Positions 31,356 to 40,613 of a DNA stretch of 64,000 bases are shown piece by piece. The position numbers were made by a program, and so were the translations under genes. The stretch covers positions 62,001 to 126,000 of the forward strand of contig NZ_SEON01000002.1 of NCBI RefSeq assembly GCF_004152845.1, written 5' to 3'. The notes under the pieces are model-generated. The model searched no databases. It had not been told where the DNA came from and saw only the letters and a list, made by a program, of their open reading frames with translations. Source of the DNA: Sphingobium fuliginis. GTDB taxonomy: Bacteria > Pseudomonadota > Alphaproteobacteria > Sphingomonadales > Sphingomonadaceae. Numbering within the stretch: position 1 is the first letter of the stretch; each line of letters opens with the position of its first letter.

Positions 31356-32713
31356 TTGGGCGCATGGGAATGCACAGCATGACGAAATTTTCGGGCGCCG
31401 GCCGCGCCCTGACCGTGGCCATGATGATCGCCCTGCTGGCGGGTTGCGGCATCGTGGGCGGCAAGAAGGGCGGCCCCAAGACCCCGGTGGTCGGCAAGCG
31501 CACCTCGATCCTCAGCAATGAACAGGGGGTGGAGGTCGATCCGACGCTGGCCGACGTCCCCGTGACCCTGCCCGAACCCTATGTGAACGACCAATGGTCG
31601 CAGCCGGGCGGCAGCCCCGCCAAGACCATGGGCAATCTGGCGCTGGGCGCGTCCCCCTCTCAGGCGTGGACCGCCTCCATTTCGGGCAGCACGCCGCAGG
31701 CCCGCCTCGCCTCCGCTCCGGTGGTGGTCGGCGGCAAGCTTTATGTCATCGACGCCGATGCGCGGGTCATCGCCTTCGACGCCAACAGCGGTGCGAAGCT
31801 GTGGCAGACGCCCCTGCCCGCCGAAGGCAGCGGCCGGGCCCTGTTCGGCGGCGGCGTCAGCGTGATCGACGGCAAGCTCTATGCCAGCACCGGCGTGGGC
31901 GATGTCGCCGCGATGGATGCGAACAGCGGCGCGATCCTGTGGAAGAAGCGCCCCGGCGGCCCGCTGCGCGGCGCGCCGACGCTCGCCAATGGCCATGTCT
32001 ATGTGATGGGGCAGGACAATCAGATCTTCGCCCTCAACCAGAGCGACGGCGAAGTGCAGTGGACCGACAGCGGCACGCTGCAAGTCACCGGCATTTTCGG
32101 CGTGGCCGCCCCCGCCGCCGCGCAGGGCACGGTGATCGCGGGCTACAGCTCGGGCGAACTGACCGCCTATCGCTATGAAAATGGCCGGACGCTGTGGGGC
32201 GACGCGCTGTCGCGCACCAGCATCTCGACCGCCGTGGCGTCGCTGACCGACATCGACGCCGATCCGGTCATCGATCGCGGCCGGGTGTTCGCGATCGGCC
32301 AGGGCGGTCGCATGGCGAGCTATGAACTGGTGAGCGGCCAGCGTCTGTGGGAAATCAACATCGCCGGCATTTCGACCCCTTCGGTCGTGGGCGAATGGGT
32401 GTTCGCCGTCACCAGCGACGCCAAGCTGCTCTGCGTCGCCCGCGCCACGGGCAAGATCCGCTGGATCAGCCAGCTCCGCCGCTGGCAGAAGGAAAAGAAG
32501 AAGGACAAGGCGATCCGCTGGACCGGCCCGGTGCTGGCGGGCGGGCGGCTGGTGCTGGTGTCGACCCATGGCGACCTCAACTATGTCGATCCGACGACCG
32601 GCAAGATCCAGGCGGAAATCGATCTCGACCGGTCGATGTCGCTGTCGCCGATCGTCGCGAACAACACGCTTTATATCCTGGCCGATGACGGAAAGCTGAC
32701 GGCATTCCGCTGA
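31352..32713 (+). CDS. bamB: Outer-membrane protein assembly lipoprotein BamB
   Basis: BamB is the beta-propeller lipoprotein of the BAM machine that inserts outer-membrane proteins. The 453-residue protein has a lipobox LLAGC with the lipidated Cys at residue 32. PQQ-like repeats run from about residue 100 to the end (for example YVIDADARVIAFDANSGAKLW), and the protein closes with GKLTAFR. The ATG at 31352 overlaps the yfgM stop (ATGA); ATG at 31379 would give a more compact signal peptide and is also possible. A palindromic repeat separates it from der. Confidence 0.94.
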   Translation: MIGRMGMHSMTKFSGAGRALTVAMMIALLAGCGIVGGKKGGPKTPVVGKRTSILSNEQGVEVDPTLADVPVTLPEPYVNDQWSQPGGSPAKTMGNLALGASPSQAWTASISGSTPQARLASAPVVVGGKLYVIDADARVIAFDANSGAKLWQTPLPAEGSGRALFGGGVSVIDGKLYASTGVGDVAAMDANSGAILWKKRPGGPLRGAPTLANGHVYVMGQDNQIFALNQSDGEVQWTDSGTLQVTGIFGVAAPAAAQGTVIAGYSSGELTAYRYENGRTLWGDALSRTSISTAVASLTDIDADPVIDRGRVFAIGQGGRMASYELVSGQRLWEINIAGISTPSVVGEWVFAVTSDAKLLCVARATGKIRWISQLRRWQKEKKKDKAIRWTGPVLAGGRLVLVSTHGDLNYVDPTTGKIQAEIDLDRSMSLSPIVANNTLYILADDGKLTAFR

Positions 32714-32737
32714 CGCCACCGGCGATTTCAGGTAAAC

Positions 32738-32803
32738 GTGCTCCTGCGAAGGCAGGAGCCCAGTTCCACCGCTTGGACTGGGCTCCTGCCTTCGCAGGAG
32801 CAC
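32738..32803. repeat. Perfect 27-bp inverted repeat between bamB and der
   Basis: Arms 32738-32764 and 32777-32803 are exact complements and enclose a 12-nt loop. Inside each arm a smaller hairpin is possible (CTCCTGCgaagGCAGGAG). A T-run (CCCATTTTTT) follows directly, so on the + strand it could terminate or attenuate transcription before der. Half-copies of the arm appear near 2741 and near 35026. Confidence 0.85.
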
Positions 32804-32830
32804 CCATTTTTTAAAGGATACGGGCCTCTC

Positions 32831-34198
32831 ATGCTGCCCACCGTTGCCATTGTCGGACGCCCCAATGTGGGCAAGTCCACCCTTTTCAACCGGCTCGTCG
32901 GCAAGAAGCTGGCGCTGGTCGACGACCAGCCCGGCGTGACCCGCGACCGGCGGGAGGGGCAGGCGAACCTGCTGGGCGTCGATTTCACCATCATCGACAC
33001 CGCCGGTTATGAGGATGAGGACCCGCAGACCCTGCCCGGCCGCATGCGCATGCAGACGCAGGCGGCGGTGGAAAATGCCGATGTCGCGCTGTTCGTCGTG
33101 GACGCTCGCGCGGGCATCACCCCGCTGGACGAGGAAATCGCCCGCTGGCTGCGCGAAGGCGACGCCCCCGTCGTGCTGATGGCCAACAAGGCCGAGGGCA
33201 GGGCCGGCGACGATGGCGTGATGGAGGCGTTCAGCCTGGGTCTGGGCGACCCCGTCCCCTTCTCCGCCGAACATGGCCAGGGGCTGGCCGACCTGTTCCA
33301 GGCGCTGCTCCCCTATATCGACCGCGAAGAGGAGGAAGAGGAGGCTGAACCCGAAGAGGCCGATCTCGAATCCGCGCCGCTGAAGCTCGCCATCGTCGGC
33401 CGCCCCAATGCGGGCAAGTCGACCCTCATCAACCGGCTGCTGGGCGAAAACCGCCTGCTGACCGGCCCCGAAGCGGGCATCACCCGCGACTCCATCGCCG
33501 TCGACTGGAGCTGGACCAGCCCCGACGGCGAAGAACGCCCCGTGCGCCTGATCGACACGGCAGGCATGCGCAAGCGCGCGAAGGTGCAGGACAAGCTGGA
33601 AAAGCTGGCGGTTTCGGACGGCCTGAACGCTGTGAACTTTGCCGAAGTCGTCGTGCTGCTGCTCGATTCCACCCGCGGGCTGGAGGCGCAGGACCTGCGC
33701 ATCGCGGACAAGGTGATCGAGGAAGGCCGCGCCCTTGTCGTCGCGCTCAACAAATGGGACACGGTGGAGCATGGCTCGGCGCTCTATCAGGGCATCAAGC
33801 AGGCGCTCTCCGACGGTCTCGCGCAGATACGCGGCGTGCCGATCATGACCGTCTCCGCCGCCACCGGCAAGGGTCTGGACGACCTGATCCGCGTCGCCTT
33901 CGAAACCCGCACCGCCTGGTCGCAGCGCGTGTCGACCGGCATCCTCAACCGCTGGTTCGAACGCGCGCTGGAGGCCAATCCGCCTCCCGCCCCCGGCGGC
34001 AAGCGGATCAAGCTGCGCTACATCACCCAGAACAAGACCCGCCCGCCGACCTTCGTGCTGTTCGGCACGCGGCTGGACGAACTGCCCGAAAGCTATCGCC
34101 GCTATCTGGTGAACGGCATCCGCAAGGAATTGGGCTTCGGCGCGGTGCCGGTGCGGTTGACGCTGCGCAGCGCCAAAAACCCCTATGCCAGCAAGTGA
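32831..34198 (+). CDS. der: Ribosome-biogenesis GTPase Der (EngA)
   Basis: Der is essential for 50S ribosomal subunit maturation. The 455 residues hold two GTPase domains in tandem, with P-loops GRPNVGKST (from about residue 8) and GRPNAGKST (near residue 192), an acidic linker between them (EEEEEEAEPEEADLE), the NKWDTVEH motif and a C-terminal KH-like domain. ATG at 32831 gives the normal family start MLPTVAIVGRPN; the longer frame upstream crosses the palindrome. Its last 14 bases overlap the TusA-like gene. Confidence 0.97.
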   Translation: MLPTVAIVGRPNVGKSTLFNRLVGKKLALVDDQPGVTRDRREGQANLLGVDFTIIDTAGYEDEDPQTLPGRMRMQTQAAVENADVALFVVDARAGITPLDEEIARWLREGDAPVVLMANKAEGRAGDDGVMEAFSLGLGDPVPFSAEHGQGLADLFQALLPYIDREEEEEEAEPEEADLESAPLKLAIVGRPNAGKSTLINRLLGENRLLTGPEAGITRDSIAVDWSWTSPDGEERPVRLIDTAGMRKRAKVQDKLEKLAVSDGLNAVNFAEVVVLLLDSTRGLEAQDLRIADKVIEEGRALVVALNKWDTVEHGSALYQGIKQALSDGLAQIRGVPIMTVSAATGKGLDDLIRVAFETRTAWSQRVSTGILNRWFERALEANPPPAPGGKRIKLRYITQNKTRPPTFVLFGTRLDELPESYRRYLVNGIRKELGFGAVPVRLTLRSAKNPYASK

Positions 34199-34400
34199 AG
34201 CGGTTCATATCGACGCCAGGGGGATGAAATGCCCTTGGCCCGCGCTGCGCGTGGCGCGGGCGATGCGGTCCGCCGATGCAGTGACGATCGAGGCGGACGA
34301 TCCGATTGCGCCAGTGGAACTGGAGGCCTTGGCCCGGCAGCAGGGTTGGACCTTCATTGCCGAGAGGCCGCATCTCTTTGCTCTCGCTCGATCGCTCTAA
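34185..34400 (+). CDS. tusA: TusA-like sulfurtransferase
   Basis: The 71-residue protein is a compact TusA/SirA-family domain. The signature CPWP contains the persulfide-carrying Cys16 in GMKCPWPALRVARAM, followed by VTIEADDPIAPVELEALARQQGW. Family members relay sulfur for tRNA thiolation or molybdenum cofactor; which one applies here is not shown. The start overlaps der by 14 bases, so translation is probably coupled. A strong hairpin follows. Confidence 0.9.
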   Translation: MPASEAVHIDARGMKCPWPALRVARAMRSADAVTIEADDPIAPVELEALARQQGWTFIAERPHLFALARSL

Positions 34401-34410
34401 CGATCCTCCT

Positions 34411-34449
34411 CCCATCGTCATGCTGAACCAAGTTCAGCATGACGATGGG
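34411..34449 (+). terminator. 18-bp hairpin after the TusA-like gene
   Basis: CCCATCGTCATGCTGAAC and its exact complement flank a 3-nt loop (CAA). There is no T run. It resembles a REP-type sequence (GTCATGCTGAAC) found in sphingomonad intergenes and may end the yfgM-bamB-der-tusA transcript. Confidence 0.6.
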
Positions 34450-34540
34450 GTGATATGGCGCCTTCTCCCCTCGCGCCGCAACTTAACCCCCTATTTACGC
34501 TCCTCTTCTATATTCCCCCGGCAGAACAGGGAGTGTCAGG

Positions 34541-34984
34541 GTGTCATATCAAGAGGCCGAACTGGTCAACTGGACCGATTTTGCCAAGTCCCGATCGGAG
34601 TTGGGGACCGCTTTCCTGCGGATTCTGGGCTATTTCCGCGAGGACGGCGCAAAGGCGATCAGCGCGATCGAGGAAGCCTTCCGCGCCCGCAACGCCGCTG
34701 CGCTGGTCACCCCGGCCCACACGCTGAAGGGCGAGTCGGCCCAGTTCGGCGCCTATCGGCTGAGCGGCATGGCCGAGAAGATCGAGATGGTCGCCCGCCG
34801 CTGCGTCGAAAGCCGGGAAGGGCCGGACGAACTGATCGAGGACGTGGTCGCGCTGCGCCCCTGCTTCACCGAGACGATGGCCCTGCTCGACCGCGACGCC
34901 AATCCGCTGGTCGCCCGCAGGCCGCAGGGCTTCGGCCGCCGCGTCGACAATCCGGTCCAGGGATTCGGCCGCGCCGCCAGTTAA
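34541..34984 (+). CDS. Orphan histidine phosphotransfer (HPt) protein
   Basis: The 147-residue protein has a helical HPt domain. The phospho-accepting site is His60 in TPAHTLKGESAQFGAY, which matches the HxLKGxS consensus. The start is GTG at 34541, after GGGAGTGTCAG. About 30 residues after the domain are basic and probably disordered. There is no histidine kinase or response regulator nearby, so this is a free phosphorelay intermediate whose partners are elsewhere. Confidence 0.82.
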   Translation: MSYQEAELVNWTDFAKSRSELGTAFLRILGYFREDGAKAISAIEEAFRARNAAALVTPAHTLKGESAQFGAYRLSGMAEKIEMVARRCVESREGPDELIEDVVALRPCFTETMALLDRDANPLVARRPQGFGRRVDNPVQGFGRAAS

Positions 34985-35116
34985 ATGCGCGCCAGGGATT
35001 TGTGGGCATAAAGCGCGCCGCGCTCCCGCGCAGGCAGGAGCACGCAAATCTCTCCGAAGACGTCCGCTTCCCATCCCTCCGAATTAGTATTGAAATAAAA
35101 CCGGTCATCCCCCCAT

Positions 35117-36157
35117 ATGCGGGTCATGACCCGTTTCTCCGTTCTGGACCTTGTCCCCATCAACGAAGGCAGTAGCGCCAGTGAGGCGCTTGGCCGCGCC
35201 GCCGCCTTTGCCGCCCATGCCGAAAGCCTTGGCTTCCACCGCTATTGGGTGGCGGAACATCATGGCATGCCGGGGATCGCCTCGGCGGCGACCGCCGTGG
35301 TCCTGGCGCATATCGGGCAGGCCACCAGCCGCATCCGCATCGGCGCGGGCGGCATCATGTTGCCCAATCATGCGCCGCTGCTGATCGCGGAGCAGTTCGG
35401 CACGCTCGCGGCGCTCTTTCCCGGCCGCGTCGACCTGGGTCTCGGCCGCGCTCCCGGCTCCGACCAGCGCGTGGCGCAGGCGATGCGGCGGACGCTGACG
35501 GGCGGCCCGGACGAATTCCCTCGCGACGTGATGGAGTTGCAGGCCTATTTCGCGGGCGACAGCCGCCTCGGCTTCCAGGCGACCCCCGGCGCGGGCGAGG
35601 ATGTGCCGCTCTGGATTCTCGGCTCCAGCCTCTATGGCGCGCAACTGGCCGCCGCACTGGGCCTTCCCTATGCCTTCGCCTCCCATTTCGCGCCGGGCGC
35701 GCTGGATGAGGCCATCGCCATCTACCGCCGTGATTTCCGTCCGTCGGCGCAGCTCGCATATCCCTATGTGATGGCGGGCTACAATGTCTTCGCCGCCGAC
35801 ACGGTGGAGGAGGCGCGGCTCATCGCCACCTCCATGCAGCAGGCCTTCGTGCGGCTGCGCACCGGGCAGCCGGGCAAGCTGCAACCGCCTGTGCCCGGCT
35901 ATTATGAAAGCCTGCCGCCGCAGGCGCAGGCGATGCTGGCCGATGTGCTGAGCGCGTCGAGCATCGGCACCCAGGCCGATGTCGAGCGCGACCTGGCCGC
36001 CTTCATCCGCCGCACGCAGGTGGACGAGATCATCATCGGCGGCCAGATCCACGATTTCGGGGCGCGCAAGCGCAGTCTGGAAATCGCCATGGCGGCAGGC
36101 CAGGCGGTGGCCGGCCGAATGGCGTCAGACAGCCATCAGGCGGCCCCCGCTCAATAG
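35117..36157 (+). CDS. Luciferase-like (LLM class) flavin-dependent oxidoreductase
   Basis: The 346-residue protein has the bacterial luciferase-like TIM-barrel pattern: [19 protein letters not shown], then [24 protein letters not shown] and [10 protein letters not shown]. It fits the YhbW-like group of FMN-dependent oxidoreductases, which lack known substrates. ATG at 35126 is an alternative start. The final 33 bases overlap the convergent acyltransferase gene. Confidence 0.88.
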   Translation: MRVMTRFSVLDLVPINEGSSASEALGRAAAFAAHAESLGFHRYWVAEHHGMPGIASAATAVVLAHIGQATSRIRIGAGGIMLPNHAPLLIAEQFGTLAALFPGRVDLGLGRAPGSDQRVAQAMRRTLTGGPDEFPRDVMELQAYFAGDSRLGFQATPGAGEDVPLWILGSSLYGAQLAAALGLPYAFASHFAPGALDEAIAIYRRDFRPSAQLAYPYVMAGYNVFAADTVEEARLIATSMQQAFVRLRTGQPGKLQPPVPGYYESLPPQAQAMLADVLSASSIGTQADVERDLAAFIRRTQVDEIIIGGQIHDFGARKRSLEIAMAAGQAVAGRMASDSHQAAPAQ

Positions 36158-37255
36158 CTTCGCAAGCCCCGGCGCGGCGCGGCTGAGCAGCGATCCCAGC
36201 AGCACCACGGCGACCAGCACCAGCAGCGGCTGCACCAGCAGATAGGCGGGATAGAAGGGTGAGCCCAGCTTGCCGAACACGACCCCCAGCACCGGGCCGC
36301 CCAGCCAGATCAGGATGAGGTGGGAGCAGAAGAGGAAGAAGGCGAAAGGCTCGATCCGCAACAACATGCCCCGCGCCGCGCTGGCCGCCAACGACCAGGC
36401 CAGCCGCCAGAAGAACAACGCCGCCGCGACCCGCACCGCCATGTCCAGCACCGCCGTGCCGACGCCCGGCGGCAAGGCGCCCGGATGCAGGGAAATATAG
36501 AGCTGCGCGGTCATCAGCAGCGCAAAGGGCGGCGCCGCGACCATCCAGGGCAGCGCCGCCACGCGATCGGCCAGCCCCTCGCGCCGGGCGACGATGCCCA
36601 TGATGAAGAAGAACAGGATCGACGCGCGCATCAGCACCGGCGGCCCCCAGCCCATGATTTGGCACAGCGCCGCCATCGCGGCGACCGCCCCCAGCGCCCA
36701 GCCCGGCAGGCGGACGAACAGGGGCGCGGCGAGCATGCACAGGAACAGGTCGCGCAGGAACGGCATCTGCACGTTGATGTCCGGATTGCGGCTGACGATG
36801 AATAGCTCCTCGAACATCCAGCCGGTGGACGAGGGCACGGGCGCGGACAGGCCCAGCATCCAGGCCGCACCCGAAACGAACAGGATCGCCAGCGCATTCC
36901 ACAGGATCATCGGCAACAGGATCGTCCGCGCCTTCCGCCCGACATGGCGCAACCAGTCGTGGGTCCGCGACGACCCCTCGACCAGCCAGCCGGAAATCAG
37001 GCCCAGCAACGGCACGGCGCTGCGCCCGAAAACCTCCATCAGGCCCCAGCGCAAACTGTCCTGCGACGTGCCCCTCAGGCTTTCCAGATCATGGCCGTTC
37101 AGGCCCGTCCACGCATGGACATAGACCACGCCCAGAATGCAGATCACCCGCGCGATGGAGATCGCGTCGGAGCGCCGCGCCGCATCCGTCGTCAGCACCC
37201 GCGACACAGGGTTTTCCCGATTTTCGGCCAATGTTTCAACAGCCAAGCCTGACAC
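36125..37255 (-). CDS. Acyltransferase-3 family membrane protein
   Basis: The 376-residue protein has about ten membrane helices and the acyltransferase-3 pattern near its start ([17 protein letters not shown], where His is part of the catalytic site). A later helix-rich part ends with [17 protein letters not shown] and the [19 protein letters not shown] segment. Unlike the gene at 3665-5686 it has no SGNH domain. It probably modifies a surface glycan or lipid; the acceptor is unknown. Confidence 0.82.
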   Translation of the reverse strand: MSGLAVETLAENRENPVSRVLTTDAARRSDAISIARVICILGVVYVHAWTGLNGHDLESLRGTSQDSLRWGLMEVFGRSAVPLLGLISGWLVEGSSRTHDWLRHVGRKARTILLPMILWNALAILFVSGAAWMLGLSAPVPSSTGWMFEELFIVSRNPDINVQMPFLRDLFLCMLAAPLFVRLPGWALGAVAAMAALCQIMGWGPPVLMRASILFFFIMGIVARREGLADRVAALPWMVAAPPFALLMTAQLYISLHPGALPPGVGTAVLDMAVRVAAALFFWRLAWSLAASAARGMLLRIEPFAFFLFCSHLILIWLGGPVLGVVFGKLGSPFYPAYLLVQPLLVLVAVVLLGSLLSRAAPGLAKLLSGGRLMAV

Positions 37256-37392
37256 GCATTTCCTCTGACCATCGCGGCGCCGGGCGTGGCCGCACCATTA
37301 ACATGGGTGAGCGATAAGCAGATTCTTTACCAGTCGCCGGTTAAATCGATCCGACGTGCCGGAATCCCGTCCGGTCGAGGGAAAACAGGTTC

Positions 37393-39051
37393 ATGACCCA
37401 GATGCACGGTGCAGACCATTTCGCCGGCGCGCAGCCGCATGTCTTTCAGGCTCCGGTCGATGCCATGGGAATGGTTTTCCAGATTTCCGGGTCCAGTTCG
37501 CAATTGATCATCGACGCCTCGCGCATTGCCGCGCTGTCGCACGATTCCGATCCTTCGCTCGCCATGGCGGGGCAGGTCGGCAGCCAGGTGAAGATGCGCG
37601 TCGGCCAGGTCTGGCTGATCGCCAGCGTCCGCGCCATGACCATGGACCGGCAGGACAGCAACAGCATCATCGTCGACATCGACTTTCTGGGCGAAGGCGA
37701 TGAGGAAAAGCTGACGGGCCGCATCTACCGCTTCCGCCGGGGCGTGACCCGTTACCCGACACCGGGGACGGAGGTCTATCCGGTATCGAGCGCGGACATG
37801 CAGCAGATCTATTCGGCCGACGACCGCCCCCATGTGCAGATCGGCACCGTCTATCCCACGTCCGACACCCGCGCCGCGCTCTATGTCGATTCGATGCTGG
37901 GCAAGCATTTCGCGCTGCTGGGTTCGACCGGCACCGGCAAGTCGACCAGCGCCGCTCTCATCCTGCACCGCATCTGCGACCTGTCGCCGCAGGGGCATAT
38001 CGTGATGATCGATCCCCATGGCGAATATGGCGCCGCCTTCCAGCAGAATGGCGCCGTCTATGACGTCAACAACCTCGCCCTCCCCTATTGGCTGATGAAT
38101 TTCGAGGAGCATTGCGAGGTGTTCGTCACCTCCGAAGGGTCGGAGCGGACGGTGGACTGCGACATCCTCGCCAAATGCCTGCTGGCCGCGCGGTCCAAGA
38201 ACCGGCTGGCGGAGAGCATCGGCCGGCTGACCGTCGATTCGCCCGTTCCCTATCTGCTGTCCGACCTCACCAACATCCTTCAGAACGAGATGGGGAAGCT
38301 GGACAAGGGCACCGGATCGCTGCCCTATATGCGGCTCAAGACCAAGATCGACGAGATCAAGAGCGATCCGCGCTACAGCTTCATGTTCTCCGGCATGCTG
38401 GTCGCGGATTCGATGCAGGAATTCCTCGCCAAGATCTTCCGCCTGCCCTCCGGCGGCAAGCCGATCTCGATCATCGACGTGTCGTCCATGCCGTCCGACA
38501 TCACGTCCGTCGTGGTGTCGGTGCTGTCGCGGCTGGTGTTCGACTATGCCCTCTGGGCGCGGGACGAGCCGCAGCGCCCGATCCTGCTCGTCTGCGAGGA
38601 AGCGCATCGCTACATCCCCAGCAGCACGACCGGCGGCGGTCAGGCCGTTCGCCGCATCCTGGAACGGATCGCCAAGGAAGGCCGCAAATATGGCGTGTCG
38701 CTGGGCCTCATCACCCAACGCCCGTCCGATCTGGCCGAAGGCGTGCTGTCGCAATGCGGCACGATCATCTCGATGCGCCTCAACAACGACCGCGACCAGG
38801 CCTTCGTGAAGGCCGCCATGCCCGAAGGCGCGCGCGGGTTCCTCGATTCCATCCCCGCCCTGCGCAACCGGGAGGCGATCATCTGCGGCGAAGGCGTCGC
38901 CGTGCCGATCCGCGTCGCGCTCGACAATCTGGAGGAGGAGCGGCGTCCCGCCTCGGGCGATCCGAGCTTCACGGAACTCTGGCGCCAGTCCGGCGGCGAA
39001 GCGGACATCCTCGACCGCACCATCACGCGCTGGCGCAGCCAGGGCCGGTAA
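37393..39051 (+). CDS. Chromosomal HerA-type (DUF87) hexameric ATPase
   Basis: The 552-residue protein has an N-terminal HAS-barrel-like domain, Walker A GSTGTGKST (Lys183), the IDPHGEYG block, Walker B ILLVCEEAHRYIP and the sensor block LITQRPSDLAEGVLSQC. It is closely similar in layout to the HerA partner of SIR2 in the island (56061-57905). There is no nuclease (NurA) or SIR2 gene beside it, so a defence role is not supported here. Its stop lies 4 bases from the stop of the convergent MATE gene. Confidence 0.88.
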   Translation: MTQMHGADHFAGAQPHVFQAPVDAMGMVFQISGSSSQLIIDASRIAALSHDSDPSLAMAGQVGSQVKMRVGQVWLIASVRAMTMDRQDSNSIIVDIDFLGEGDEEKLTGRIYRFRRGVTRYPTPGTEVYPVSSADMQQIYSADDRPHVQIGTVYPTSDTRAALYVDSMLGKHFALLGSTGTGKSTSAALILHRICDLSPQGHIVMIDPHGEYGAAFQQNGAVYDVNNLALPYWLMNFEEHCEVFVTSEGSERTVDCDILAKCLLAARSKNRLAESIGRLTVDSPVPYLLSDLTNILQNEMGKLDKGTGSLPYMRLKTKIDEIKSDPRYSFMFSGMLVADSMQEFLAKIFRLPSGGKPISIIDVSSMPSDITSVVVSVLSRLVFDYALWARDEPQRPILLVCEEAHRYIPSSTTGGGQAVRRILERIAKEGRKYGVSLGLITQRPSDLAEGVLSQCGTIISMRLNNDRDQAFVKAAMPEGARGFLDSIPALRNREAIICGEGVAVPIRVALDNLEEERRPASGDPSFTELWRQSGGEADILDRTITRWRSQGR

Positions 39052-39055
39052 GCGA

Positions 39056-40507
39056 TTATCCCGCCGGGACGATCCGTCCGGCGGGCTCGCTCTCCGCATT
39101 GATGCTTTCGCGGCACTCCTCCTCGTCCACGGGGACGAGCAGCTTCGCCTTGCGCCAGCCGCCCTGCAGGTAAACCAGCCCCGCCAGCAGGAAGGACGAC
39201 GCCGAACCGACGGGAAAGCTCAGCCACAGCGCGTCCGCCCCCAGATGCGGATAGCCCAGATGGTAGAAGCCCAGCCGCACCGCGAAGAGGGTGAAGATCA
39301 GGATCAGCAGCGGCCGCACCACCACGCCATTGGCCCGCATCACGCCGAACAGGATCATCGTGCCGCCGAACAGCACGAAGCTCCAGCTCGCCAGAAGCTG
39401 CATGTGCCAGGCGGCGGCGATGGCGGCCTCGTTCCGCCCCAGGAACAAGGCCAGCAGCGGCGCGTGGAACAGCAGGATCACCGCCACCATCGTGCCGGTG
39501 ATCAGCAGCAGATAACCCATGCCATAGCCGGTGATCCGGCTGATCCGGTCCCATCGCCCGGCGCCGATATTCTGCGCCGCCATGGCGCTGACCGCCGCGC
39601 CCATCGCCATGGCCGGCATCTGGAGATAGGTCCAGATCTGCTGCGCCGCGCCATAGGCCGCGGTGACCAGAAAACCCTCCCGGTTGACGAGGCCGATCAT
39701 CACCAGCCCTGACGCGGACATGACGATCATCTGCAATCCCATCGGCAACCCCTTGCCGAACAGGACGCGCATCTGGTCCGGCGCGGGGCGGAGATAAGCC
39801 AGTTCACGCCCGCGCAGGCGCAACGGCAGATCCTTCGCATAGGTGTAGAGGACAAGGCCGATCAGGCTGACCACGCCCGCCGCCGCCGTTGCCGCGGCCG
39901 ACCCGCCTATGCCCATGGCCGGGATCGGCCCCAGTCCCAGGATCAGCACCGGGTTGAGCACCAGGTCGACGCCCACGCTCACGAACATGAAGATCAGCGG
40001 CGTTCGCGCATCCCCCGTGCCGCGCAGGCCCATCATCATCATGACGCTCAGCAGGGAGGCGGGCATGGCAACGAAGATCACCCGCAAATAGACGAGCGCC
40101 AGGTCGAACGCCTCCGCCGGGGTCGCCAGCAGCCGCAGCAAAGCGGGCGCGCCGATCCATCCGGCGGTCGCGACGACCAGGCCCAGCAGGGTGCAGAAGC
40201 CGACGGCAGAACCGAAGGCGCGGCGCGCCGCGTCCAGATCACCCCGTCCCACCGCCTGCGCGATCATCACCGTCGACGCCATGCCGAAGCCGAAGACGAT
40301 GGAGAACATCAGGAACATGGTGATGTTGGCGTTGGCGGTCGCCGCCAGCGCCTGCGCGCCCAGGAAACGGCCGACCCAGATGGCGTTGATCGATCCATTC
40401 AGCGACTGGAGGATGTTGGACGCCAATGTCGGAACGGCGAACAGCAGCAGGGCCGATGCGATCGGTCCCTGCGTCAGGTCCCTGGCCCGATGTTCCCCTG
40501 CAACCAT
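39056..40507 (-). CDS. MATE-family efflux transporter
   Basis: This 483-residue protein has about twelve membrane helices and the MATE repeat pattern: LASNILQSLNGSINAIWVGRFLG, MASTVMIAQAVGRGD and in the second half VTAAYGAAQQIWTYLQMPAMAMGAAVSAMAAQNIGAG. MATE proteins export drugs or metabolites using Na+ or H+ gradients. GGAGGGATC precedes ATG 40507. It lies downstream of valS on the same strand, 106 bases apart. Confidence 0.93.
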   Translation of the reverse strand: MVAGEHRARDLTQGPIASALLLFAVPTLASNILQSLNGSINAIWVGRFLGAQALAATANANITMFLMFSIVFGFGMASTVMIAQAVGRGDLDAARRAFGSAVGFCTLLGLVVATAGWIGAPALLRLLATPAEAFDLALVYLRVIFVAMPASLLSVMMMMGLRGTGDARTPLIFMFVSVGVDLVLNPVLILGLGPIPAMGIGGSAAATAAAGVVSLIGLVLYTYAKDLPLRLRGRELAYLRPAPDQMRVLFGKGLPMGLQMIVMSASGLVMIGLVNREGFLVTAAYGAAQQIWTYLQMPAMAMGAAVSAMAAQNIGAGRWDRISRITGYGMGYLLLITGTMVAVILLFHAPLLALFLGRNEAAIAAAWHMQLLASWSFVLFGGTMILFGVMRANGVVVRPLLILIFTLFAVRLGFYHLGYPHLGADALWLSFPVGSASSFLLAGLVYLQGGWRKAKLLVPVDEEECRESINAESEPAGRIVPAG

Positions 40508-40613
40508 GATCCCTCCTGCCCCCTTGCGGATGGGGACCGTTGGGACGCCGCATCCTTCCGGCGCGCCCCTTCCGGTCCTTTTGCCGGCGCACCCTGCCCG
40601 ATGCGCCGGCCGG

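Noticed and set aside
31196..33772. An 858-codon minus-strand open frame
   Set aside because: It is antisense to bamB and der, which are both unambiguous.
37393..39051. Chromosomal HerA as a second defence system
   Set aside because: No SIR2, nuclease or other effector gene lies beside it, and its composition matches the host.
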